Below, in pieces: positions 1 to 7,092 of a stretch of DNA of 41,460 nucleotides. Below the pieces are notes generated by a model. It did not search any database. It had not been told where the DNA came from and saw nothing but the letters and a program-made list of their open reading frames with translations. Each line of letters opens with the position of its first letter. Within the stretch, counting starts at the first letter, position 1. The position numbers and the translations under genes were made by a program. This DNA comes from Lachnospiraceae bacterium (GTDB taxonomy: Bacteria > Bacillota > Clostridia > Lachnospirales > Lachnospiraceae): positions 110,579 through 152,038 of the forward strand of contig JAAUZL010000006.1 of the NCBI GenBank assembly GCA_014804615.1, given 5' to 3'.

Positions 1-42
1 ACCATATGATAAAATAAAGCAACTACTTTTTATGGGGAGCCT

Positions 43-420
43 ATGAGACAATCAAGAATCCTACCTTTTTATATGGCCTATCCGATGCCTCTTTTTTATC
101 AGGAGGAGGATACGGTGACAAGAGATCTGGAATATCTGCAGGAAATGTATCCGGTGGAGGCAAAGAAGTATCAAAAAGTGATTGCCGAGACATTGGAACG
201 GTTAGACTATGAGGGCAGCATGATCTATGATGAGTATCCGGACAAGTGGCAGATCTACCGACTGACACAGATCATCGTGGATAAGTTGAAACAGTCCGGA
301 GATGCTGAGATTGGTACAGAAACTGAAAATGAAGATATCACAGCATTTGTTCAGGTACTTTTATGCTATGAGATATATAAAAAACGACATATGAATCGAA
401 ACGGTATCCTGAAATTTTAA
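43..420 (+). CDS. hypothetical protein, small acidic, unknown function
   Basis: A 125-residue protein that I do not recognise by name. It begins with a short aromatic/proline-rich stretch (FYMAYPMPLFYQEE), followed by a charged, probably helical body rich in Tyr, Glu and Lys. There is no signal peptide, membrane segment or catalytic motif. The GGGGAG just ahead of the ATG serves as ribosome-binding site, although its spacing to the start is short. It lies 32 bp ahead of the large secreted protein at 453 on the same strand, so the two are probably co-transcribed. The first 42 bases of the window hold only AT-rich sequence that could include a -10 element (TATGAT near position 5). Function is unknown and I infer nothing beyond a possible link to its neighbour. 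Confidence 0.75.
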   Translation: MRQSRILPFYMAYPMPLFYQEEDTVTRDLEYLQEMYPVEAKKYQKVIAETLERLDYEGSMIYDEYPDKWQIYRLTQIIVDKLKQSGDAEIGTETENEDITAFVQVLLCYEIYKKRHMNRNGILKF

Positions 421-452
421 AGGATGCCATGAAATAGAGGAATTCGGAACCT

Positions 453-2993
453 ATGAAGAGAGCGATCATAAAAGGCGCTTTCCTTGGCTGCATCTTTGCG
501 CTTGCGCTGGTGCTTTTGAGCACATTGATGAATCAGGGAAATACGGATATGACAACAGAGATGGGGGAGGCGACCTACCCTGTGCTGTCCATGTCTGTGG
601 ACACATACAGGGTGGGAAGTCTGCATGGGTATGCCCAGAATATGGACTGCGCCTATCTGCGGGACAACCTGCAGCCAGTAGGTGAAAACCGCAGGATCAG
701 TGTGTGGATTGATACCTACGGGCAAAAGATGGAGGAAATAGCCTTCGAGGTGAGAAGTCTGGATGGTGACCGGCTGATAGAGAACACGGCGGTGGACGAG
801 TATGAAGAGAATAACAACGTCCTCACCTTTGACATTACCCTGAAGGATCTGATAGAGAATAATACAGAATATATGCTTATCTTTTTGGTCACGCCGAGGG
901 AGGGCACGACCATTCGGTATTATTCCAGGATCGTTTTGAGTGATTCCCTGAATATCCGGGAAAAACTTGACTATATCACTGACTTTCATGAACGCACTTT
1001 TGACAAAGATGCGGCGACGGAGCTGACAAAATATCTGGAATCCAACGCGGAGGGTGATAACACAACTTTCAACAAGGTTACCATACATTCCAGCTTTAAT
1101 CAGGTGACATGGGGTGATCTGGCAGTCACTGAGGTGACGGAGCCACGCATTACCATCAAGGAGCTGGCGGAGCAGACGGGCTCCTTTACTATGGAATATC
1201 TGGCAGGGATCAGAAAAGGCAGAAAGACGGAATATTACCGGATTCGAGAGTTTTACCGGATCCGCTATACGCCGGATCGGACGTATCTTCTGGATTTTGA
1301 GAGGAACATGGAGCAGATCTTTGATGATCAGGCGGAGGTCTATGTCAACGATAAGATCATGCTGGGAATCATCGGAGACCAGGTGGAGCTTAAAGAGAGC
1401 GATGGCGGAAATGTGTTCGCCTTTACTGTGGCGGACAAACTTTACAGCTATAATGTGACGGATAATAAGCTGGCAAGACTTTTCAGCTTCTATGGGAATA
1501 CAGAGGAGCTGACGGATGAGAGAAGCGCATATAACCGGCATGATGTCCGGATACTGACTGTGGATGAGACTGGCAATATTCTCTTTCTGGTCTATGGCTA
1601 TATGAACAGAGGGCGGCATGAAGGCTGCGTGGGTGTGGTGCTTTACGGCTATAACAGTATGACGAACACTGTGGAGGAGCTGGCTTATATCCCCTACGAT
1701 AAATCCTATGAACTGTTAAAGACGGATATTGAGAAACTTTCTTATGTGAGTAGGACCGGGATCTACTATTTTATGCTGGATGAGAGCGTGTATGCGGTGG
1801 ATGTGCAGTCCGCCTCAGTGCAGACGCTGGTGACAGGGCTGCAGGAGGGTGGTTATCATGTATCCGATTCCAACAAGATGCTGGTCTGGCAGGAAGGGAG
1901 CGATCTCTATGCGGCCAGTGATCTGATCCTGATGAATCTGAACACACAAACCCAGACGAAGATCCATGCGGGAACCGGCAATTATATTTCGGTGCTTGGT
2001 TTTATGGAGGAGGATCTGATCTATGGACTTGCCCGCATGCGGGATGTCCGGGAAAACATTACAGGTATCACAACTTTTCCGATGTATTGTCTGAAGATTC
2101 AGAGTGATGAAGGCAATGTTCTGAAGACCTATCAAAAGGATGGCGTCTATGTGGTGGACAGTGAGATCGAGGAAAATCAGCTTACGCTCTCCCGAGTGGT
2201 GTATGACGAAGAGTTAGAAAGCTATGTGCCGACGGAAGATGATCATATCATGAATACGGAAGAAATAAAAGGTGGAAGCAATACCCTTGACTATGTGGTC
2301 ACAGAGAATTACGAGACCATCTGCCAGATCGATGTGAAGGAAGAGATAGATTCCAAGGCGTTGAAGCATCTGTCGCCCAAGGAGATCCTTTTTGAGGGAA
2401 GCCGTTCTGTGGGCGATCTTGGTAACGGTCTGACGGGAGAGCGCTTTTACGTGTATGGCAAGGACGGCATTGAAAGCATTTGTGCAAATCCCGGCAAAGC
2501 GGTGGATATAGCGTACCGTAAGGCAGGTGTGGTGGTGGATGACGATGGAGATTATATCTGGAGGAGAGAGACCAGAAGTATCCGTAATCAGATCATGGCC
2601 ATTACAGAAGACGAGGTGACAGAGACAAAAGGTTCTCTGGCAGTTTGTCTGGATACGATCCTGAAATACGAGGGGATATCCAGAAATACACAGAGACGTT
2701 TGAATCAGGGAGATACGGTGTTTGATATTCTGGAAAGTGATCTCCAGGACTGTACCATACTGGATCTGTCCGGGTGCAGTCTGGATGCGGTTTTATACTA
2801 TGTCAATAAGGATCTCCCGGTACTCGCCACATTGGCGGACGGCAACGCGGTGCTGATCGTGGGATTTAACGAGTTAAATATCGTGGTCATGGATCCGGTG
2901 GAGGGTACGCTGGAGAAACGAGGCATGAATGACTCCACAGAGTGGCTCAGCGAGAACGGTAATCAATTTCTCTCATATATCAGAAAGAAATAA
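453..2993 (+). CDS. membrane-anchored extracellular protein with degenerate C39-peptidase-like C-terminus
   Basis: This 846-residue protein has one N-terminal hydrophobic segment (about residues 5-25) after two basic residues, so it is probably exported and stays anchored. Residues of about 50-300 are beta-rich. About 300-560 contain repeated strand-turn blocks with Tyr and Gly that suggest a propeller-like fold. The last 120 residues resemble the papain-like C39 family: a helix ending in KYEG (about 736-739), then GCSLDAVLYYVN and GNAVLIVGF. In active C39 domains these positions read CGxxS...YYG and GHAVxxVGY. Here the expected Cys position appears to be Ser (near 728; the nearby Cys is 732) and the His is Asn798, so it is probably a binding pseudo-peptidase. 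It follows the small gene at 43-420 and ends in a hairpin shared with queT. The start has only a distant GAGG about 12 nt upstream. Confidence 0.7.
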   Translation: MKRAIIKGAFLGCIFALALVLLSTLMNQGNTDMTTEMGEATYPVLSMSVDTYRVGSLHGYAQNMDCAYLRDNLQPVGENRRISVWIDTYGQKMEEIAFEVRSLDGDRLIENTAVDEYEENNNVLTFDITLKDLIENNTEYMLIFLVTPREGTTIRYYSRIVLSDSLNIREKLDYITDFHERTFDKDAATELTKYLESNAEGDNTTFNKVTIHSSFNQVTWGDLAVTEVTEPRITIKELAEQTGSFTMEYLAGIRKGRKTEYYRIREFYRIRYTPDRTYLLDFERNMEQIFDDQAEVYVNDKIMLGIIGDQVELKESDGGNVFAFTVADKLYSYNVTDNKLARLFSFYGNTEELTDERSAYNRHDVRILTVDETGNILFLVYGYMNRGRHEGCVGVVLYGYNSMTNTVEELAYIPYDKSYELLKTDIEKLSYVSRTGIYYFMLDESVYAVDVQSASVQTLVTGLQEGGYHVSDSNKMLVWQEGSDLYAASDLILMNLNTQTQTKIHAGTGNYISVLGFMEEDLIYGLARMRDVRENITGITTFPMYCLKIQSDEGNVLKTYQKDGVYVVDSEIEENQLTLSRVVYDEELESYVPTEDDHIMNTEEIKGGSNTLDYVVTENYETICQIDVKEEIDSKALKHLSPKEILFEGSRSVGDLGNGLTGERFYVYGKDGIESICANPGKAVDIAYRKAGVVVDDDGDYIWRRETRSIRNQIMAITEDEVTETKGSLAVCLDTILKYEGISRNTQRRLNQGDTVFDILESDLQDCTILDLSGCSLDAVLYYVNKDLPVLATLADGNAVLIVGFNELNIVVMDPVEGTLEKRGMNDSTEWLSENGNQFLSYIRKK

Positions 2994-2999
2994 AAAGGG

Positions 3000-3036
3000 A
3001 AGGGCGTTATCTAAAAGATACGCCCTTTGTATTTTT
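3000..3036. terminator. bidirectional terminator shared by the gene at 453-2993 and queT
   Basis: The hairpin AAGGGCGT-t-ATC / GAT-ACGCCCTT encloses the loop taaaa and is followed on the plus strand by TGTATTTTT. On the minus strand the same stem is followed by CCCTTTTTATTT, so it can stop transcription from both sides. It overlaps the last codons and the stop of queT (stop at 3011-3013). Confidence 0.75.
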
Positions 3037-3550
3037 CCAGTATGGTCAGTAAGATCATTCCCAGAATACCACAGGAAATTACCTCTCCGGCACCTACGGT
3101 CAGACAGTAGAAGCCGAGACACTGTATCAGGGTCATGCCTTCAATCAGCAGACCGTATCCGTAGATAAGTACCAGAGGAACAATGATCGTGTTGGCGATG
3201 ATCGGGCAGACGGGAGCGCACCATTTCCATCTTCGAAGAGCATAGGTGCCCAGCGCGCCGAGTAATGTAGCCAGACTGCCGAAAACAATATCAGGCAGCG
3301 CACAGCCGGTCAGGATGTTGCTCAGCAGACAGCCGATGTAAAGGCCAGGGATGGCGGCCGGTGTGAAAAAGGGAAGGATAGTGAGTGCCTCTGAGAATCG
3401 GACCTGCACAGCGTAATTGGCGAGTCCGAAGGCGTTTGCCACGAAGGTGAGTACAATGTAGAGTGCGGCGATCATAGCCGCCTGCGCCATGAAAAGCGCG
3501 CGAGAACGGGCGGTTTCTGCGGAAACCGTTTTTGTGTTTTGTGTCTTCAT
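3011..3550 (-). CDS. queT: QueT family queuosine-precursor ECF transporter substrate-binding subunit
   Basis: The 179-residue protein is almost entirely hydrophobic, with five or six membrane segments after a short polar N-terminus. It matches the QueT family by recognition: a segment like QAAMIAALYIVLTFVANAFG, then VQVRFSEALTILPFF and PAAIPGLYIGCLLSN. QueT proteins are S components of energy-coupling-factor transporters that take up a queuosine precursor such as preQ1 or preQ0. They use the shared EcfA/A'/T module encoded elsewhere. The length is normal for the family. The start is set by AAAGGAG 10 nt upstream. A class-I preQ1 riboswitch candidate covers this ribosome-binding site and independently supports the substrate assignment. 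The gene is monocistronic, with its own promoter and terminator. Confidence 0.9.
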   Translation of the reverse strand: MKTQNTKTVSAETARSRALFMAQAAMIAALYIVLTFVANAFGLANYAVQVRFSEALTILPFFTPAAIPGLYIGCLLSNILTGCALPDIVFGSLATLLGALGTYALRRWKWCAPVCPIIANTIIVPLVLIYGYGLLIEGMTLIQCLGFYCLTVGAGEVISCGILGMILLTILEKYKGRIF

Positions 3551-3560
3551 ATTCAGTTAT

Positions 3561-3603
3561 CTCCTTTAGTTTTGTTTTAGGTGAGGAAGGTCTCGAACTC
3601 ACC
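3561..3603 (-). promoter_or_regulatory. preQ1 class-I riboswitch candidate controlling queT
   Basis: On the minus strand the leader shows stem P1 GGTGAG (3603-3598) and CTCACC (3585-3580). They enclose the 12-nt loop TTCGAGACCTTC, and the A-rich tail TAAAACAAAACTAAAGGAG follows. This is the architecture of the B. subtilis queC (ykvJ) aptamer, where a 12-nt loop beginning TTC..G closes on P1 and an ACTAA-type tail folds back. The C immediately 5' of the second P1 strand corresponds to the preQ1-contacting cytosine. The tail merges into the queT SD, so the likely mode is translational: ligand binding sequesters AAAGGAG. The loop CCTT could also pair directly with AAGG of the SD. Confidence 0.8.
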
Positions 3604-3662
3604 GTGTATAGGGAAAGTGTCATCGTGTGCAATAGTACAGCACAGAAACTTTCTAAAAATTT

Positions 3663-3690
3663 ATTATACGGAAAAAAAGGAGAATGTCAA
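3663..3690 (-). promoter_or_regulatory. queT promoter
   Basis: On the minus strand TTGACA (3690-3685) and TATAAT (3668-3663) are both perfect consensus hexamers, separated by 16 nt. They sit directly after the stop codon of the XRE gene and would give a leader of roughly 105 nt carrying the riboswitch. Confidence 0.8.
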
Positions 3691-3692
3691 TA

Positions 3693-4031
3693 TTAAGAAT
3701 CCCGTGTCAAATCAATGATTTCCGATACAATTTTTGCGATAGGTTTTTGTTTTTCATGAGGAATAGTCAAAAGCTGCTGATAAATATGCAGAGGTATATT
3801 ATCGCTGCTGTTGTCAAGGAATTCTACGTTTTCAAGAAGCTTGCTCATCGGAATGTTCAATCCTATAGCGATTCGGTAAATACTTTCAATAGTAGCATTT
3901 TTTTCCCCACGTTCGATCTGTCCGATATAGGTTGGATGAAGATTACAGATTTCGGCCAATTTCTCCTGTGTCATATGTTTCTCTTTTCTATAATACCGAA
4001 TTCTAAGTCCCAATTCTCTTGTAATATCCAT
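3693..4031 (-). CDS. XRE-family helix-turn-helix transcriptional regulator
   Basis: A 112-residue protein with an XRE/Cro-type HTH at about residues 8-63. LGLRIRYYRKEKHMTQEKLA is the first helical pair, HPTYIGQIERGEKNATIESIYRIA the recognition part, and GLNIPMSKLL completes the fold. About 45 further residues form a short C-terminal tail without a known sensor domain. The chosen start (MDITREL) has AAAGGAAA 4-6 nt upstream; an upstream in-frame ATG at 4112 has no ribosome-binding site. The gene is divergent from the first SGNH-hydrolase gene, with about 200 bp between starts, and part of its upstream region belongs to the sequence duplicated before the second SGNH gene. It may therefore regulate that cluster, but this is inference. 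Confidence 0.88.
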   Translation of the reverse strand: MDITRELGLRIRYYRKEKHMTQEKLAEICNLHPTYIGQIERGEKNATIESIYRIAIGLNIPMSKLLENVEFLDNSSDNIPLHIYQQLLTIPHEKQKPIAKIVSEIIDLTRDS

Positions 4032-4119
4032 TATTTCCTTTCCCTTTTCGTTGCTAAAAAAAGATTGAACGGCAGATATAGACAGCCTAAAGGTATTGAA
4101 TAAGATAATCAACAGACTA

Positions 4120-4147
4120 TTGACATATAAAAAATAAAATATATACT
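4120..4147 (+). promoter_or_regulatory. promoter of first SGNH-like gene
   Basis: A perfect TTGACA at 4120-4125 and TATACT at 4142-4147 with 16 nt between them, in very AT-rich DNA. The same arrangement recurs at 5645-5671 in front of the second copy, which supports it as functional. Confidence 0.65.
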
Positions 4148-4227
4148 ATAAATATGAAAAATGGAAATATATATACCATAATTATAAAAATAAATTCACA
4201 TAGCATTTAGAAGACAGGTGACTATAA

Positions 4228-5571
4228 GTGGAGCGGATAAAATCTGTTTTATATAGTGAAAGAATAAGAAAAATAGTAGGAGTTTTGATAGGGATCCTTG
4301 TTTTTGCGGGAATCGTAGACAGATTGAATTATTTGTATGTAGATGTAGAAACTGTGCAGCGTTGGCGTATATTATGGCATAATTATTATGAAGATCGAGG
4401 AAAAATCGATAATCTTTATTTAGGATCGTCACACGTATATTGTGATATTGATCCTCAAATTTTAGATGAATTAAACGGGCAGTATAATTTTAACTTGTCG
4501 ACACCTGGTCAAGTAATGAATGGAAGCTTTTATTTATTAAAGGAGGCGGATCAGGATAATGAGCTATCGCATGTGTATTTGGAAATGTATTACTGGTGCA
4601 GTGTGAACGATAAGGGTATGAGTGAGTATTATCGTAATTGGTACAACATTGCTTTTATGGAACCGTCCATTAATAAAATAGAATATATGATAGCAAATGG
4701 CGGATTGAATGAATGTTTAGAAAATCTTTTCTCGTTTTCGAGATATCGTACTGAGTTAGGGGATGGGGAGTATGTGAAACGGGTGACAACATATAAAAAG
4801 GGAGAAGAATATCAAGCATATCAATATCATCGGGATTATAAAGATGGAAATGGTTATGCAGAGTTTATGCCACGGGGCTTTTATTATGTTACAGGAGTGT
4901 ATTCGGAACGTAACAGGATTTTTAAACAGGGATGTGTCTTGACGGAAGATTCCATGGTAGATAAGAGTGAGCAATATTGCCGCAAAGTGATTGAATATTG
5001 CCGACGTAAAGATATACCGATCACATTATTTATTTCTCCCATAAATGATTTACAGTTGATCAGCACGGAGGGCTATGATCATTATATAAACGAGGTTCGG
5101 GAAATAGCGGAGGAGTATGAGATCCCCTTCTATGATTTTAATCTGGCAAAAGAACAGTATCTTCCGATTCAACAAAATCAGTATTTTCAAGATTTGGATC
5201 ATTTGAACGGTTATGGCGCCGCAGTATTTACGACCTTTTTCCATAAAGTGGTATCAGGGGAAGCGGCTGAAAACGAAAAATACTTTTATGCTTCCTATGC
5301 GGACAAGCTGAAAGAAACGGCACCTGCCATATATGGAATATATTACAGGAGTGATGAAGGATCAAAAACTGTGTGGATTGCCTCCAATCGTGATTCTGAG
5401 GTGGAATACAGGATCACTTTGACGCCGAAGGAGGGGGAACCGTACATGGTTCAGAATTTTGATACAAATAAAGAATTTACGGTATCTCGGGGGGAGGAAG
5501 GAATTTGTACCATTACTGCGAGAATGAAAGGTTCTTCCGAGGAAATACAGACAATGGAGATCAATTATTAG
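4228..5571 (+). CDS. membrane-anchored SGNH-hydrolase-like protein, copy 1
   Basis: A 447-residue protein starting with GTG, with AGGTG 7 nt upstream. It has an N-terminal membrane segment (about residues 14-32) followed by an extracytoplasmic domain. LYLGSSHVYCDIDP (Ser67/68) matches block I of SGNH hydrolases of the DltD/AlgJ type. DLDHLN gives the Asp322-x-x-His325 pair expected for the catalytic dyad. A central ITLFISPIND block lies between them. After residue ~350 there is a beta-rich extension of about 90 residues (KTVWIASNRDSEVEYRITL...). Next to an MBOAT gene, the usual role of such proteins is O-acetylation or deacetylation of a surface polysaccharide. Substrate unknown. The next gene is a tandem paralogue. 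Confidence 0.75.
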   Translation: MERIKSVLYSERIRKIVGVLIGILVFAGIVDRLNYLYVDVETVQRWRILWHNYYEDRGKIDNLYLGSSHVYCDIDPQILDELNGQYNFNLSTPGQVMNGSFYLLKEADQDNELSHVYLEMYYWCSVNDKGMSEYYRNWYNIAFMEPSINKIEYMIANGGLNECLENLFSFSRYRTELGDGEYVKRVTTYKKGEEYQAYQYHRDYKDGNGYAEFMPRGFYYVTGVYSERNRIFKQGCVLTEDSMVDKSEQYCRKVIEYCRRKDIPITLFISPINDLQLISTEGYDHYINEVREIAEEYEIPFYDFNLAKEQYLPIQQNQYFQDLDHLNGYGAAVFTTFFHKVVSGEAAENEKYFYASYADKLKETAPAIYGIYYRSDEGSKTVWIASNRDSEVEYRITLTPKEGEPYMVQNFDTNKEFTVSRGEEGICTITARMKGSSEEIQTMEINY

Positions 5572-5644
5572 AATTATTCCAGGACATAATTGAAAGACAA
5601 ATATAAAAAGACTAGGGGCATCGAATAACATGATCATCAGACTA

Positions 5645-5671
5645 TTGACATATAAAAATGAACTATATACT
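5645..5671 (+). promoter_or_regulatory. promoter of second SGNH-like gene
   Basis: TTGACA at 5645-5650 and TATACT at 5666-5671 with a 15-nt spacer, the counterpart of the promoter at 4120-4147. The short spacer may make it weaker than copy 1. Confidence 0.55.
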
Positions 5672-5742
5672 ATAAATATGGAAAAAAGGGACATAATTAC
5701 AATAATGAATTTACATAGGATTAGAATGACAGGAGACCATAG

Positions 5743-7068
5743 GTGGGGCGGATCATAAGAAAAGGGATAGAAGTTTTGGCGGCGATCCTTGTTTTTGTGG
5801 GAATCGTGCATGGATTAAATTATATGTATGTGGAAATGAATGGAAGCTATATGTGGCATCGTATCGTATGGCATAGCTATTATGAGAACCGCGGAAAAAT
5901 TGATAATCTTTATTTGGGGTCATCGCATGTATACAAGGATATTGATCCCCGGATTTTAGATGAATTGAATGGACAGTATAATTTTAATCTGGCAACACCT
6001 GTTCAGGTAATGAATGGAAGCTTTTATTTATTAAAGGAGGCAGATCAGGATAATGAGCTGTCACATGTGTATTTGGAAATGTATTACGCATGTAGTGCGG
6101 ATGATTGGGCGATAAATAATGAATATTATCGTAATTGGAACAATACTGATTTTATGGAACCGTCTTTTAATAAAATAGAATATATGATAGCAAATGGCGG
6201 ATTGGACAGCTGTTTAGAAAATCTTTTTCCGTTTACAAGATACCGTACTCAATTGGGAGACGGGGAGTATGTAAAAAAGGTGACAGCATATAAAAAGGAA
6301 GACGAGTATCATACATATCAATATCACAGGGATGATGGAATTGGAACTAGTAAAGCTGAGTTTATGCCCAAGGGCTACTATTATACTAAAAAAGAATATT
6401 CAGACCATAACATGATCTATAAACAGAGTTATGTCTTGACGGAAGATTCCATGGGAGATAAGAGTGAGCAATATTGCCGCAAAATGATTGAGTATTGCCA
6501 GCGTAAAGATATACCGATCACATTGTTTGTTTCTCCAATGAATGATTTACAGTTGATCAGTACGGAGGGCTATGATCATTACATAAACGAGGTTCGGAAA
6601 ATAGCGGATGAGTATGAGATCCCCTTTTATGATTTTAATCTGGCAAAAGAGCAGTATCTTCCGATTCAACAAAATCAGTATTTTCAAGATTTGGGGCACT
6701 TGAACTGTTATGGAGTTGAAGTGTTTACGCCTTTTTTTTATGAGGTGATATCAGGGGAAGCGATTGAAAACGAAAAATATTTTTATGCTTCTTATGCGGA
6801 CAAGCTGAAAGAGACGGCACCTGCCATATATGGAATATATTACAGGAGTGATGAAGGATCAAAAACTGTGTGGATTGCCTCCAATCGTGATTCGGAGATG
6901 GAATACAGGATCACTTTGAAGCCGAAGGAGGGGGAACCGTACACGGTTCAGGATTTTGATACAAATAAAGAATTTACGCTATCTCAGGGAGAGGAGGGAA
7001 TTTGTACCATTACGGTGAGGATGAAAGGCTCTTCCGAGGAAATACAAACGATGGAGATCAATTATTAG
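5743..7068 (+). CDS. membrane-anchored SGNH-hydrolase-like protein, copy 2
   Basis: A 441-residue paralogue of the preceding protein, starting with GTG behind AGGAG at 7 nt. It has the same layout: an N-terminal membrane segment, LYLGSSHVYKDIDP as block I, Asp316-x-x-His319 in DLGHLN, and the same C-terminal beta-rich extension. Most differences fall in residues of about 180-235 (for example EFMPKGYYYTKKEYSDHN against EFMPRGFYYVTGVYSERN), a likely substrate- or partner-facing part, while the last 120 residues are almost unchanged. All candidate catalytic residues are kept, so it is probably active. The MBOAT gene follows 24 bp downstream and probably shares its transcript. Confidence 0.75.
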   Translation: MGRIIRKGIEVLAAILVFVGIVHGLNYMYVEMNGSYMWHRIVWHSYYENRGKIDNLYLGSSHVYKDIDPRILDELNGQYNFNLATPVQVMNGSFYLLKEADQDNELSHVYLEMYYACSADDWAINNEYYRNWNNTDFMEPSFNKIEYMIANGGLDSCLENLFPFTRYRTQLGDGEYVKKVTAYKKEDEYHTYQYHRDDGIGTSKAEFMPKGYYYTKKEYSDHNMIYKQSYVLTEDSMGDKSEQYCRKMIEYCQRKDIPITLFVSPMNDLQLISTEGYDHYINEVRKIADEYEIPFYDFNLAKEQYLPIQQNQYFQDLGHLNCYGVEVFTPFFYEVISGEAIENEKYFYASYADKLKETAPAIYGIYYRSDEGSKTVWIASNRDSEMEYRITLKPKEGEPYTVQDFDTNKEFTLSQGEEGICTITVRMKGSSEEIQTMEINY

Positions 7069-7092
7069 AAACAAATGAGGATGAACTAAACG

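Larger units (their letters stand above)
4091..5571 (+). repeat. tandem duplication unit, copy 1 (promoter plus SGNH gene)
   Basis: Similarity to copy 2 (5618-7068) begins upstream of the promoter at a shared TCAGACTATTGACATATAAA-type block and runs through the ribosome-binding site and the whole gene. The unit is about 1.5 kb. Long stretches in the 3' part are nearly identical at DNA level, for example around 5330-5400 against 6830-6900. Confidence 0.85.
5618..7068 (+). repeat. tandem duplication unit, copy 2
   Basis: Second member of the tandem pair described at 4091-5571. It includes the repeated promoter, the shared SD region (GACAGG...) and the gene. Divergence is concentrated in the promoter-to-start AT-rich spacer and in the central part of the gene; the ends are well conserved. 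Confidence 0.85.

Noticed and set aside
417-1619. 400-codon open frame on the minus strand
   Set aside because: It lies fully inside the 846-residue gene, has no SD, and its product is a His/Ile/Leu-rich shadow translation without domains.
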